Assembly (NCBI GenBank): GCA_024036415.1
Contig: JAMWET010000947.1
Coordinates: forward strand, 680,001 to 744,000
DNA: 64,000 bases
Direction: 5' to 3'
Source: Prochilodus magdalenae
Taxonomy: Eukaryota; Chordata; Actinopteri; Characiformes; Prochilodontidae
Of this stretch, positions 1-11,560 are shown one piece after another. The first letter of the stretch is position 1. Every line of letters starts with the position of its first letter. The notes under the pieces were generated by a model. The model saw only the letters and a list, made by a program, of their open reading frames with translations, did no database searches and was not told the origin of the DNA. The position numbers and the translations under genes were made by a program.

Positions 1-1101
1 AGCTTAGTCACTGGTTACAGAGAAATGGCCATAAATGGCTATGATATGGGGAATCTAGACAATAATTCCCTCCCCGGCTTTTCATTATTTAAGATTACTG
101 GTCTAGTCTGATCAGACTGCAGTTGCGATATTTTGCATGGTTGTGTGCATGGTGTACACAGAGTAAACAGAGCTCCTCTTACACAGGCTACCATCACAGA
201 CGTCAGGGCATTTATAACAGACATTGTGCTGTAATATTCAGATCATTGTTTGTCTATTTATAGAAACTACAACTCTAAAGGTACAGCACCTGGACTACCT
301 ACTAAATCTCACCTTAACAGATAAAATTACATCACAGAGACTTTATTCAGGCAGTTCATCAAAGAACTCCGCTTCTCACTCTCTCTCTCTTCGCTCATAA
401 TCATGCAATCTTTTTTTCTAAGACTTAATTAAACAGCGAAAAACTGCACAGCCGTTCAGGGAAACTTCTTTATTGGAAGCGGACAAAGTAGAAAGCCTTA
501 TTTAATCACCTAACCCTGAAATGCACAGTCTTTACACAGTACATAGAAAAATGTGGAAATGTGGACTAGTGGAGCAAACTGGGATCTTGGCTTATTAACT
601 TTAATAGGTTTTCACAAAAAACTTTGTACATCATTATAAATACCACCTGCCAGGACAGGATGGGCATATCACCCCTTAAATTTAGTGCTTACTTGCATCC
701 ACACTTTTATTTCTCACTCACATCAAATATGTAGCTACCTTACCTAGAACATCAACATTTTATTTTAGTTATTTATTTCAGAGTTTTATAGTATTTTGTC
801 TTTAGATTAATAACTGAATAAACCTGGAGGGGTAGACGTATTTTAATAAAACTGAAAAGGCAGGCAGGGAGAGAGGGAGGCAAGGAGGTAGTAGTGCGTA
901 TAATAGTGAGTGGGGTTTTGCTCCAGAACACGATCACGAGCCTTTACCTTCATATGTAACTCAGAGCAATCAATACAGCACCACGCCGACAGAGACTGAA
1001 CTGTGTGTGCAGGTTTATAGGGATGCAAATTGAAAGTGCATCAGTGTGTGAGTTGGTGCATTGCACAGAAAGATGTTAAATGGAGAGAGAATGCAGTAAT
1101 G
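1..1101. other. Unique AT-rich DNA, no gene seen
   Basis: Both strands carry only short chance reading frames with no recognisable domain. No splice-bounded exon, RNA gene or repeat terminus was found. Confidence 0.6.
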
Positions 1102-1168
1102 GTGCGTGTGTGTCTAGGTGTGTGTGTCTAGGTGTGTGTGTGTGTGTGTGGGTGGGTGTGTGTATGTA
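1102..1168. repeat. (TG)n microsatellite, interrupted
   Basis: A TG-rich run is interrupted twice by the unit TCTAGG and then by GGTGGG. The short reading frames over it on both strands are products of the dinucleotide and are not genes. Confidence 0.9.
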
Positions 1169-1825
1169 CGTGCCAGCATGTACAATCATTTGCAGTAGTT
1201 TGACCACTGCTGGTGAAATTAAAGGTTTTGTTGATAATGTGAAAATATGTTTAGAGAAATGCACTTAAATATAGCAACAATTTTATAGCAAATATTTTCA
1301 TTTAAAATATTTGTCATATTTGTTTTTTAATTTGAGATTATATTACAGATCCTGCAGCCTATAGAAGAATATTTCACCATACAAAAATGCATGCAAATGC
1401 TTCTCTGAAAGTTCATGGCTCTATATAGAAACATTGCCCTTCCAAAATAACCCTTTTATTCATTCATCATCCAAACCACTGTAAGGGAACAGAGGATGGA
1501 GTGCAGGAAATGAGCCCATCACAGTAAAGAATGCTTTTTTTTTTAAAGCAGTGTACCATTCACATACAATGTAAGTTCACCATTATGTGAACCATATGTA
1601 AACTAATTACTGATCACAGAGCCATTCAGGAGAAAGTCTGGAGAAATATGGAGAACTCCCATGTACTACTGCGATCACCCACCTCCTTTTCAAACCCATA
1701 TCATTCCGATATTCTTACACTGCTTCATATTTCTTCATATTTCTGTATGACAGAGGGTTTTCTCTTTCACTCTGCTTTATATATAGCCAGCTATCAACAT
1801 TCACCAAAGCAACCATGCCCCTTTC
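1169..1825. other. Unique DNA, nothing recognised
   Basis: AT-rich sequence between two dinucleotide arrays. A reading frame entering the array from 1648 owes its length to the CA repeat. Confidence 0.55.
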
Positions 1826-1914
1826 TACACACACACACACAAACCTACACACACAGACACACACACACACACGCACACACACGTACACACACACACACAA
1901 ACCTACACACACAG

Positions 1915-1947
<33 letters not shown>

Positions 1948-1996
1948 CACACATACATGCACACGCACACACACACACAAACACACACACACGCAC

Positions 1997-2045
<49 letters not shown>

Positions 2046-2107
2046 CACACACACACGCACCTACACACACACACACAAACACCTACACACACACACACAT
2101 GCACATT

Positions 2108-2138
<31 letters not shown>

Positions 2139-2250
2139 ACACAAACACGCACACGCACCTACACACACACACACACCTACACACACACACACACACAACT
2201 ACACACACACACAACTACACACACACGCACACACACACACATTCACATAC
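1826..2250. repeat. Compound (AC)n microsatellite, about 425 bp
   Basis: Nearly pure ACAC sequence with sporadic CT, GC, AT and AA interruptions, including recurrent ACACACCTAC and ACACACAAAC sub-units. It gives His-Thr reading frames on the plus strand and Cys-Val frames on the minus strand, which are not genes. Alternating purine-pyrimidine DNA of this kind can adopt Z-DNA. Confidence 0.97.
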
Positions 2251-2639
2251 ATATTAGTAACACAGAACACACACTGTGCTACACTTTAGGATGTCAGTGT
2301 GTGTGTAAAGTGATGATAGATGAGTGAACAATATTAAGCTGGATGTTCCAAATAACTCATAGCGAGACCTCAGAGAGCCTGAATGGAAGGTGTGAGTGTA
2401 CAGTGTACACTTAACTACAAGAGAGGTTGGACGGCATTGCACATAACTTCAGGGATTGAATGAGTACTGTAGCTTTCTGCTGAAGTAGGAGTACACTCTC
2501 TTAAATAGATACAGAAATGTTACCCCTCATGTCCTCTCTACCTTTAGTTAGAGTAGACAACTGTATCATGAATCACTGAAATTATGTGCTGTGTTGGCTC
2601 CAGATGCCCAGAGGTATTTTATATAAATTATTAAAAAAG
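2251..2639. other. Unique DNA, nothing recognised
   Basis: No open frame of interest, no repeat terminus and no RNA gene seen. Confidence 0.5.
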
Positions 2640-2960
2640 TGAAAAAATCATCATCATCACCAACAATACATCAATCATGTATACAGCATCTTTCCCATGC
2701 TCAAGGCTACTATACAATAAAACATTTTACAATAGTAACAAAATAGAAAACAGTCCACAGACAACAGTATAGAGTCACCTACCTAGTCTGAATAGAGTAC
2801 TTACTGCAGGGAAGATCTCTTTCCCCGACTACAGTGTGTCACACAGGTGGCCCACCTGGGAGGCCTCGGAGGCCAGAAATGTCCTTAGGGGCAGTGATGG
2901 GAACACCACCAGTCCAGGCAGCCGAGAAGCAGCAATGTAGCCTAGACCAGACCTAAAACA
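2640..2960 (-). mobile_element. L2-like LINE 3' tail remnant
   Basis: On the minus strand the sequence resembles the familiar fish LINE tail in which the phrase 'gccttgagcatgggaaag' (seen at about 2690-2712) precedes a short trinucleotide run, here (ATG)n ending near 2652. The part upstream on the minus strand (2820-2960) is GC-richer and would be 3' untranslated or terminal coding sequence. No reverse transcriptase motif remains. The L2-like assignment rests on resemblance to tails I know. Another non-LTR clade is possible. Confidence 0.5.
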
Positions 2961-4308
2961 CACTCACACAAATATGCACATTTCACCTGAGAAATACCTG
3001 TTAATGGATGCACAGTTGGACCTTAAGGCTATTGTAGTACCTATAAAGATACAGTTACATTGTATCTACCTTGATGATCCTTTCTCTGACTGTGTACTAT
3101 GAACATTCATTGGAGTGCAGGTGAACACATTAATAAGGAATTTCTCAGATAAAAACTTAAAATATATATTGCTTTGGGTTATGCTCGGTAGCATCAGTCT
3201 TTACATTTTACATTAGGTAGACGAAGAAAGTAAGCAAACCCATCTCATCTTTGTTAGATCATCAGGGACAGTCAATGGGGCTTCTCTTTACATTACACAA
3301 GCACTGTATTAGGCAAGAATCAAGGCCCCACGAATATAGAAGTTATAGAGACAAAAATAAGTCAGCCATAACTGATTCTGGGGTCAGCTGTAATCCATTC
3401 CAGGTTTTTATTTTCTGTTAATAAAAAAAGCTATGAGTAATTTTCTAAAGGGATCATTTTACCTTTGATAAGATCTTCCATCTGGAAGCCGAGAATGCTG
3501 CATTGCCGAATATTTCCTTACTCAAGATTTCCACAGAAAGATAGGGAAAGGCCAAAGATTTGATCTATGCTTAGAGAACATTAGCTGTGGAAAAACAAAA
3601 ATGGCAGAGGCCTGGTAGACTGGTAGACTAAAAACTATTTCTGTAATTTCTGTAGATTTGTACACATTTTAAAAAGCTCTTTATGGTCATAGCTCAATTG
3701 TCCCATCTATGACAAATGATATATGCATTTTGTTGTTGTTGTTGTTGTTTTGTTTTTGTTAGTTTTTTCTTGTTTATGCGTGTATGACTCAAAATTAAAA
3801 AAAGAATTATGAGTATTAGCCTAAGGTACATTCAAAAGGACTTATAAGAGCAGTAAAGTCACTGGTAGCTTTGGATAAATACTGTGTAAACTGTAGTTGC
3901 TTGGTCGTTTTGGACATGTAGCCCTAATAATCTGTAAACCAAGGTTACACATACACAAGCCACACAGGTGTAACCCCAAAGCAGAAACTGAGTAGACTCA
4001 TGTACACTACCAATGTCAAAACAAGACTTATTAAATGTCTTATAGTGAACACTGTGACTTTACAGGATATGAGTTTTGGGCCAATTGTGTTGGTCTGTTT
4101 ATCATAAAAATTGGGTAACTGGAATTATCAGATGAACCCAAAGTAGAAAAGAATAGATGACATCAGTCCTTTGTTTGTGTTGCATATCTTTTTGAATGTC
4201 TGCATTATGGAGACTGTGTGTGTGTGTGTGTCCCTGTGCACTGGGGACTGACCTAGGCTTGTGTGTATATTCAATGTTTGGCCATGCTAGCTGAATGGTG
4301 ACAGTATG
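2961..4308. other. Unique AT-rich DNA with small microsatellites
   Basis: Contains a (GTT)n run at about 3730-3751 and a short (TG)n run at 4215-4232. No gene is seen. Confidence 0.55.
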
Positions 4309-4362
4309 AGTGTGTGTGTGTGTGTGTGTGTGTGCGTGTGTGTGCGTGTGTGTGTGTGTGAG
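4309..4362. repeat. (TG)n microsatellite
   Basis: A TG run with two GC substitutions. The open frames crossing it on both strands are driven by the repeat. Confidence 0.95.
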
Positions 4363-5744
4363 ACGCAGGCTGGTGTGTTGGCAGACAGACGTAACTTTTC
4401 CTGGCTGTCTCTTCACGCTTCACCATCACGAAGAAACCAGCCAACCATAACCTCAACCCTGACAGCGGCAAGAGAGATAGACAGACATAGGGAGAGAGAG
4501 ACACTGTGTGTGTTCTCATCTGTGTGTGTGATGCCCCTGCGGGTCCACTCTCTCATCTTTCCTCTCTGACAGGCAGGAAAGCCCCATTGGTCACACGTGT
4601 GTCCACTGGCCCGCTGGCTTTGAAGTGACTGTTCGGCTGTTAGCCAGCAGGATGGCTTCATCTGCACCGTTACTCCACCTCAGCTAGCACTGGGCGTTTA
4701 GGAATGCACCATCCACCGGCTAACTCAACACACGGGTGGGCCCACCAGAACAGAGCCAAACGTCAATGTAAAAAAAATCAGAGCGGAGAGCTATACACTT
4801 GTTCAAATACCTAGGGTCCAGTAGAGGTTCCTGTGGTGATTCAGAAATAAATATATAGGATAAGGATGTCCAATCTCGTGTTAGCGCTAGTTTATTTCTT
4901 TGGTTCACAAGGTCTGACTTCAGAGTAAGTTCTTTACGCATGTGTGTAGTTGCAGCATTACATGCTTGCTCTGGGGATCAGGCTAATCATGCAAACCAGA
5001 GCCTGTGTTGACTTTTTGTTCGCTGTTTTTGTGTATGTAATTTCACAATGCAGTGACACGTCACTTAATCCAATTCTATTTGGAAGCAAATATAATGTTT
5101 TGCACTATAGGCACTATTTGTTTGCATCGCATGGGTGTGTAGTTTTGCCTGAACTGAGCTTAAACGTCTGCATTATGGAGATATACAGTGTTTCACATTG
5201 TCATATTTAACTGTATTCCAAATATCATAGAAGGAATGTCAAATGTAAAACTGAGATTACGTGGCAAGAAACCTAGGCAGCATTAACTTCCTCGTGCAGC
5301 TAAGTTTGTGGTTGTTGTAGCTGTTGCACCTCCTAATTAGTAACATGCTGATGACACAAATTGGGCAAGCTTGTTTTAACTGGCTTCAATTAGACACACA
5401 TGGTCAGTAAAGGCTAAAAGGAGATTTCATTTACACTGATTAACCCAAATGTGTTGGAATTGTCACTATGTTTTTGGATGTGGAGGACAGATCCGCAAAC
5501 ATCTTTGACGGATGGTTAGAACTAAAGTGGTTTGTTCTGCCAGCATGCAAAACTGAATATTCTAATATTCTCTAAGCCAACAGGATAGAACTATCTAGGG
5601 ACAAGGCACAGCAAATCCTGCTGGTGAGACTGTACTCTCGAATGGGCTAATGAGGTATTGAATAAGGCTTGTTCAGTTTTTGTGTGCTATGTAAAACCGC
5701 AATGAATTTTGGGATACAAGCAGCAGTTTATCAACACATAGAGT
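4363..5744. other. Unique DNA, no gene recognised
   Basis: Several 60-90 residue frames occur on both strands, none with a recognisable domain, start context or splice boundary. Nothing else is seen. Confidence 0.5.
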
Positions 5745-6390
5745 GCAGGGTTCCCAAAAGGTTCTGGGCTTGGACATATGGTTCTAGAAAAAAGTGTAGG
5801 GCCCTACCTTATGTGGAGGTTCTCCACTCACATCATCAAGTTCTTCACTCATTTCATTCCAAGAACAAAGGTCCTTTAAAGAAGAATTCATTCAAACATT
5901 TAGAGAACTTTATTGCTTTCTTTTTTGGAATGGCTACAAAGAATAAAATTGTAGTGTTGCAATGATATTGTTATACACTGTGATTGTCATGCGCTGCATG
6001 AATTAAAATAAAATAAACACTTACAGCACTGTAAATAGTAATTGGATAGTGGGCTAATGCATATTTTGCAGCTACTGACGTTATCAGGATAGCGGAGCAT
6101 TGGTATATTAGCTCTTTCCAAACATACATATATTGGATCAGCCCTACTATCTACTGGAAAAGAAAGATTATTTGAGTAAGGCTGTAGAAGAACCACTTTT
6201 GCTTCTCTAAAACAGGAATGTGTCGATTTGCAGGACCTTTTAAAATAATAACTCCTGTTTAAGGACTCTTCATAAAACTTTTCTAGAACTTATATACTGC
6301 AAAGGTTCTTTAAACCTCTTCACAAGCATCCTTGTCTTCAACATTTAATACTCCAAAATGGTTCTTGGTAGAACCAATGTAAGTAAACAT
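5745..6390. mobile_element. Possible MITE remnant rich in GGTTCTT
   Basis: The segment starts with several GGTTCT motifs (about 5758-5790) and ends with AAAATGGTTCTTGGTAGAACC near 6358-6378. Further copies of the motif or its complement lie inside. Fish genomes carry a common short DNA-transposon family with such GGTTCTTT motifs. The termini are too degenerate to define, and the segment may be two fragments rather than one. Confidence 0.3.
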
Positions 6391-7010
6391 TGGTGTGAGG
6401 TGTAAAGTTTGTACAGCTGTGCCACCTGTTAAACTACTAGTGTGTTAGGGAACACATGCAAAGACAAAGACGAATGACCAACAACACCATCAGGTGTGGA
6501 ACATGTTTCATGCCAGTCGTGTGCAATAAGCAAATATTACATGTTGTTAAATGTTAAATGTTACCAACAAACTACATCATCTTGCTGGGATATGCGTTTA
6601 TGTCCAGATAGGCTATGTGTAGAGCACAAACAGTTAAACGGCTGTGGGGCATCAGGTACGCAGGATTCACGCCAAGTTAATTGCTTTTCAATTACAGAGC
6701 CCTGCTGAAAGGAGCACATGTGTACTGATTTGTTAGTGGTCACTAAGCGCATTTAATACGCGGTTAGCCCTGCTTTGGCCGATAAACCTCGAACAGCGAG
6801 GGCGAAATTAATCATGAGCTGATAGGATTTGATGGACAAGGCTGATGAGAATTCTGTCTGAAAGTGTGATTTTTATTAACTTGCTGCATATTTAAACGAT
6901 TGCAGTGGCAGCTAGAGTGAAGCATGGCCCAGTAAATCATACAGAGAAGCACAGCTGCTCAGCTTTCCACACCACTGTGGTTGACCGATTTATCTCAAAA
7001 ACCACAATCA
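6391..7010. other. Unique DNA including a possible conserved block
   Basis: Non-repetitive. The part 6735-6905 has the balanced, homeodomain-site-rich look of conserved noncoding DNA and is listed separately. Confidence 0.45.
6735..6905. other. Candidate conserved noncoding element
   Basis: Non-coding on both strands, non-repetitive, moderate GC, with several AT-core homeodomain-type sites (for example ATTAATCATGAGC and TTTATTAACTTG). This is an impression from composition only. Nothing in the sequence proves constraint. Confidence 0.25.
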
Positions 7011-7028
7011 GAGAGAAAGAGAGAGAGA

Positions 7029-7091
<63 letters not shown>
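7011..7091. repeat. (GA)n microsatellite
   Basis: An almost pure GAGA run with one GGGA interruption near 7031. The Arg-Glu frame across it is an artefact of the repeat. Confidence 0.97.
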
Positions 7092-7094
<3 letters not shown>

Positions 7095-7764
7095 GTAGCT
7101 ACTAGATAGTAAGGATCTATTCAAATAAGTCAGGTGCTTCCTCTAAAATAAGTTGCTGCTGCCAGATCTTTTCAAACTCTCACAATTGTCACATCACTGG
7201 ACAGCTCAACATGCTTGGAGAAGAAAACTTTTAATTCTGTTAAGTTGGTTACAAACTATCAGGTACTGACATCTATATTGGCTAGCATTATCCTAATCAC
7301 CCACAGAGAGCAGGGCAATTTTGTATGGCTGAGGCATTCCCAGGAATTGAACTCATGACCTTCTGATAATATGTCACTGAGCTTTGTCCTCCACTGTGCC
7401 TTCATAAGCCATGCACCAAAAAAGTGCAGAAAATGGGTACATTACATATTTCCTGCTATTACACATGCTATCGCTTCATCTCTGAACTTTGATATTCTCT
7501 TTTGTCTGAAGCTTATTGCTGGCTTTGGCCTTTTAAACCTTTTGCCTCATGAGTGTGCAGTTATTATGGAGACCTACACACAATTTGCTACCCTTTGCAC
7601 AGGCATGTGCATGAAATAAGCACAAGATGCAAGAGCTTTGCATAGAAAATGGGTGGAGATGAAAAGATAGTTACATATTTGACAAAATTTGGATACGTCT
7701 GGGCACCAAGCAGTAAACTTCACAACTTTACAACAACTGGCAGGGAGCTTTACATTAGGTGTCC
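7092..7764. other. Unique DNA, nothing recognised
   Basis: Short chance frames only. Confidence 0.5.
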
Positions 7765-7961
7765 ACTAACTAGCATGAAGTAATACACTCGTTTGTATGA
7801 AGTAATCCATCAATAATGGTTAACTGCTTAACTTAGTGAACATATAACAACTGCATGTTAACATGCTAAGTAAACATTTTGCTGTGTGTTTGCTTAATGT
7901 TAGTGATCCATTGTTAGTGTTTTACTAGATGTTAATAATGCATTACTTCATTTTAGTTAGT
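7765..7961. mobile_element. MITE with imperfect terminal inverted repeats
   Basis: The left end CTAACTAGCATGAAGTAAT (from 7766) is matched in inverted orientation by the right end (7941-7960, complement CTAACTAAAATGAAGTAAT). Interior pairs such as TGTTAACATGC near 7857 and TAATGCATTA near 7935 make most of the 0.2-kb unit foldable. There is no coding capacity. It resembles small TAATGCATTA-containing MITEs of cyprinid-type fish, but the superfamily is undetermined. Confidence 0.5.
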
Positions 7962-8892
7962 CAGCACACTAGTCATCACTAAACTTTGAATTTCTTGTTT
8001 CGTCTGAGATTATAGCCAGTTTTAATTCCACTGCAACTAATGCACATTATGAGCACACCGTTAGGCTGTCCTGTACACAGTTTGCAGTCCTCAACTCAGC
8101 CCTGGTGATTCAAATGTTAATTTCAGACGCATTTTGCGCATGCATTAAAGCACATCTGCTCTCACTTGGACATCTGACCCCAAACTCTTCTCTCCCTACT
8201 CTCTCAGACTCTGTCACTCAACTCTCACACACATACAGGTAAATGTCTACAAGACTAGAAAGAGAGAGAGGTGACAGCAGATAAGGGGCCTGATTTGCTC
8301 CATGCAATGTTAGCATGTGTGTTACGATGTGTGTGTGTGTGCTAGACCACAGCTGATTGAAGATGTCAGCTCAGGGATCTGACTGCAGTCCAGTGTCTGG
8401 AACATGCTGGGATTGATTAAGACATCCCTGCTTGCACCCCGCGCCCCCCTCAACCACAACTCCCCCGCCCTAAAAACCTGTCAACCACTGGAGTTATGAC
8501 ATCATCAGCCCCCTCATAAGACTCTCCATTGTTTTGAAATGAAAGAACATCAATTTCCTGAGCAGCGCTGCCAGCACCATGATTTGTGGCTGCTATTATT
8601 CTCAGAAAGTGCTGCAGAAAATAGCCAAGGAATGAAGCCTGATTCAGGGAAAGAGTGTGTCGCTGCAGCGGCTTTACCTACTCACCATCACCTGATACAT
8701 GTGCTGAACCCTCTGCAACACCCTGCTAAAGATATTACCCAGCAGTACCCTCACTGCAATTTGAGGAACCACTCATTTATAAAGTTCCTGGGTGAGAAAT
8801 GACCAATCCTCCCTCCCAGCTGAATGACTATCCATGGCAGTCTTTTCCAGATTAAAAAGCTTTTATTGTAGGGTCATTCTGTCTCAGCCCTG
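7962..8892. other. Unique DNA, nothing firm
   Basis: Includes a short TG run near 8328. The 87-residue frame at 8539-8802 has no recognisable domain or splice sites and is regarded as chance. Confidence 0.5.
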
Positions 8893-9033
8893 GACAGCAG
8901 ATGCCCTGCAGAGTTGAGTCATTTTCCCTCTCAAGCACACCTGGTCAACTCACCTGTTAATTGGCAGGTATAGTAGAGCTGTTTGAGCAGGGAAATCATA
9001 AAACCCTGCTGGACACCAGCCCTCTTGGACCAC
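8893..9033 (+). mobile_element. hAT-like MITE remnant
   Basis: The left part TGCCCTGCAGAGTTGAGTC, the internal CAAGCACACCTGGTCAACTC and the right part CTGCTGGACACCAGCCCTC match the pattern of a very common fish non-autonomous hAT family (CCTGCAGAGT.. ..CTGCAGGACA.. GGCCCTCCAGGAC). A second partial copy in the opposite orientation is at 43296-43375. The family is named from memory of its consensus. Confidence 0.55.
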
Positions 9034-10934
9034 AATTAACTCAACACATTTCAACCATTGGATCACGGCTTGGAGTACCCTGGAAATAAAATTTTATATG
9101 GGGCATCTATATTAGACACTCAGTGCCCTCTTTGGTTCAAGTTGCTAAATGGTTCTTGGAGCACATGGAAAGGAATGTATGTCACATGTTATGGTCTCTG
9201 TGATTAAACCATCAAATTCTGGCAATGTTTTTTGTGGAATACAAATGTGGACAAGGCCATGAGTGGGACAAAAATCATTCTGATTGCAGGTGGGAGTGAA
9301 ACAAATGGATGTGGGTGGGAGCAGTTCGAAGTCTTGTGTGCACTGGTCAAGAAGTTTGAAGTGGGGATCGTACATTGCACATTCTTGTTTTAGCATCTTC
9401 TGCAGGTGCTGCTTTCTGGGATCGACTCTGGCTCATTTGTTTACTAAAGAACATTGTTAAACTCAGGGGGATCTGCCTGGTAGTGAGTGCATGCATCTTG
9501 CATTTCTGACAACTCTGAAGGACAGCACTCCCCAAAGTCACTCAGAAAAAGATTCTTCCTGCTGAGGGGAGTGTGAGTTGCGGGTTGAAGTTTGATGTGA
9601 TGGGTTGAGTCGCTTTGTCTCTTTTGGAGTTGCTGCTTATTTCTCCCGTCTTGGGTGTTTGGTGTGGCACAATAAGGCATCCAAGAGGGAGAGTTATCAG
9701 CCAGTCGCAGTCCTCTCTCACCTGAGCCGAAGCATTCAATTCCCCTCTTCCATCCTTTCTCCCCATGGCCCTTTCTCCCCATCCACCGTCTATTCCCTTA
9801 TCCTTGCCATTCCACCCCTGGCCGCACAATCCAGGCTGCCTGCTCCAGATAAACATTAGTCTTTTGCACTGTGGCCACTCCACAGCAGCGCAGCAGGATT
9901 AATGCAGGCCTGGGCTCAGAAGTGCAGGGAGACAAGAAGAATGAAGCATTGTGCTGCCATTCGCACAGCCTCCCGCTACTTGCCGCATACTGATGCTACT
10001 GTTGTGCGATTTGATGAATTTTCTGCTGGGGCTTGAGTGTGTGCGTATTGCTCTTGCGATAAATGCACGCTAGCATCTACTTTCTCGTTTCTCCTGCATC
10101 TCGGCTCCTCGGTTTGAGCGCGACAGCTAAGGCCGGAGATCATTAACAAACTAAATTACATTGCCTGGACAGAGGGAGCAGCTCTCCTGCATGAACCAAA
10201 ACAACATTAGCACTTGCTAACAATCACACCACCATTCAGGAGCCCAGTGTACAGAGCTGGTACAGAAATGCAGATGATGATGATTAGCACTGGTAAATAA
10301 AGGAGGTTTTATGTATATAGAGGAAGTTAAATAAAGAGGAGGAACATCGCAGTGGACACTATAATTAGCATTATTAAGTGCTATTAAACACTACGGACCT
10401 CATTCATTATACCAGCCATAATTGCTTGCTAAATTCTGGCACGCATGGAAATGACATGATTACACTTTGTGATAAATTATTGGGATTCACCGTGTTGACA
10501 CACGGCACAAACGAACTCATTATCACTGATAAATGAGTCATACCAACGCTGTGCTACAGGATGCAACGAATGAGTAATTGGACATCCGGTTTCACCAGGA
10601 GTGCACGATATGGACAAAAGTGGATTGAAATACTGTTTGTATGCATCTTACTTGGGCTATACTTTTGCACAGGCAGATAGAATGATAGATAGATGTCAGA
10701 TTACTGTAATCTCTGCATGCAGTTACACATCATGCAGATATATTAATGATTACAGGTGTGGTGTGGTCTGGTTACATCAGGGCACACACAGGGACGCCCC
10801 AGACCTGTTGAAAAGCATGAAGAGCTCCCACAGTTTCCTTATCCACCATCCCGGCACACCTTCATTACAAACCCCTGTTAGAAGGAGGTTTGGTGCTGTG
10901 CTATTGACAACTACCCCACATCTTATGCTGTGAA
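9034..10934. other. Unique DNA with unexplained minus-strand frames
   Basis: Minus-strand open frames of 83-113 residues overlap between 9145 and 9883 in different frames, with a plus-strand frame opposite. None shows a domain I recognise. The stretch 9880-10210 is non-repetitive and might be conserved noncoding DNA. From about 10760 the sequence may already belong to the decayed Tc1-like element that follows. Confidence 0.45.
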
Positions 10935-11062
10935 GCATTTGGACCAGAATCGAATCCTCCTTATTAATGAATCTCGGTTCTGTTTGGGATCCAGCAATGA
11001 TCAAGTTAGAACGTGGAGGCCTTGTGGTGAGAGCTTCAGTTCTGCCTTTGCTGTGGATTTTT
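10935..11062 (+). pseudogene. Decayed Tc1-like transposase fragment
   Basis: The plus-strand translation around 10941-11050 gives RILLINESRFCLGSS followed by QVRTWRPCGES. This aligns with the catalytic-core block of Tc1-like transposases (typically FSDESRF.. then RVW.RRGE), where the Asp of SDESRF is the second residue of the DDE triad. Here that position reads Asn, so the catalytic residue is lost. Stops and frame changes surround the block. Flanking DNA back to about 10760 may be the upstream transposase region. The gene would have moved the element by cut-and-paste at TA sites. Now it is a relic. Confidence 0.5.
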
Positions 11063-11209
11063 ACTGAGCTACGCATAAAGATGTTGTGTCTCTCAGTATG
11101 ACGTCAGGCTGCCATGTTTGCTAATGCAACGTCATGGAGTTTTAGAGTTTTCTAATGGTGTCCTGAGATAATTCTTGCCATGCAGCTTGAATATTCGTAC
11201 ACAGTTCCT

Positions 11210-11560
11210 GCAGATTTTGAAGTAGAGGTGAAGGTGGAGTGACACCAGGCCTTTTGGATGTGTGCCGCACAACATCAAAGCGTTCACAGTGCCCCCACGC
11301 ACCGATTTGTTGCTTGTCTGAAGATGACCTTATACCATTCTCAGTCTATGGCGATGGTGACATAGTGTTACGGTCAGTCTTTGTAATGGTGTACTACATG
11401 TAGTCCTGCAACAGCAATCTGCCAATGGTGCTGGGACTACATGAATTTCCACAATTGTGGCTGTTGGGTTAGCACACTACAGCAATAAGGCCTGTCCTTG
11501 CTTACTTCACATGCACGGGCGATAGTGAAACTTGAATCATTCGCATGAATCACAATGTCA
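11210..11560 (-). pseudogene. Decayed Tc1-like transposase fragment, minus strand
   Basis: Read on the minus strand, the region gives EWYKVIF, then a broken stretch, then RFDVVRHTSKRPGVTPP, as in the core of Tc1-like transposases. The segment 11450-11530 closely resembles 30250-30330 (shared text such as TTGTGGCTGTTGG and CCTTGCTTA), so this and the 30-kb remnant belong to the same family. It lies head-on to the plus-strand fragment at 10935-11062, suggesting two separate insertions or an internal rearrangement. Confidence 0.45.

Noticed and set aside
1648..2327. 213- and 170-residue His-Thr frames
   Set aside because: They come from the (AC)n array. There is no domain and no splice or start support.
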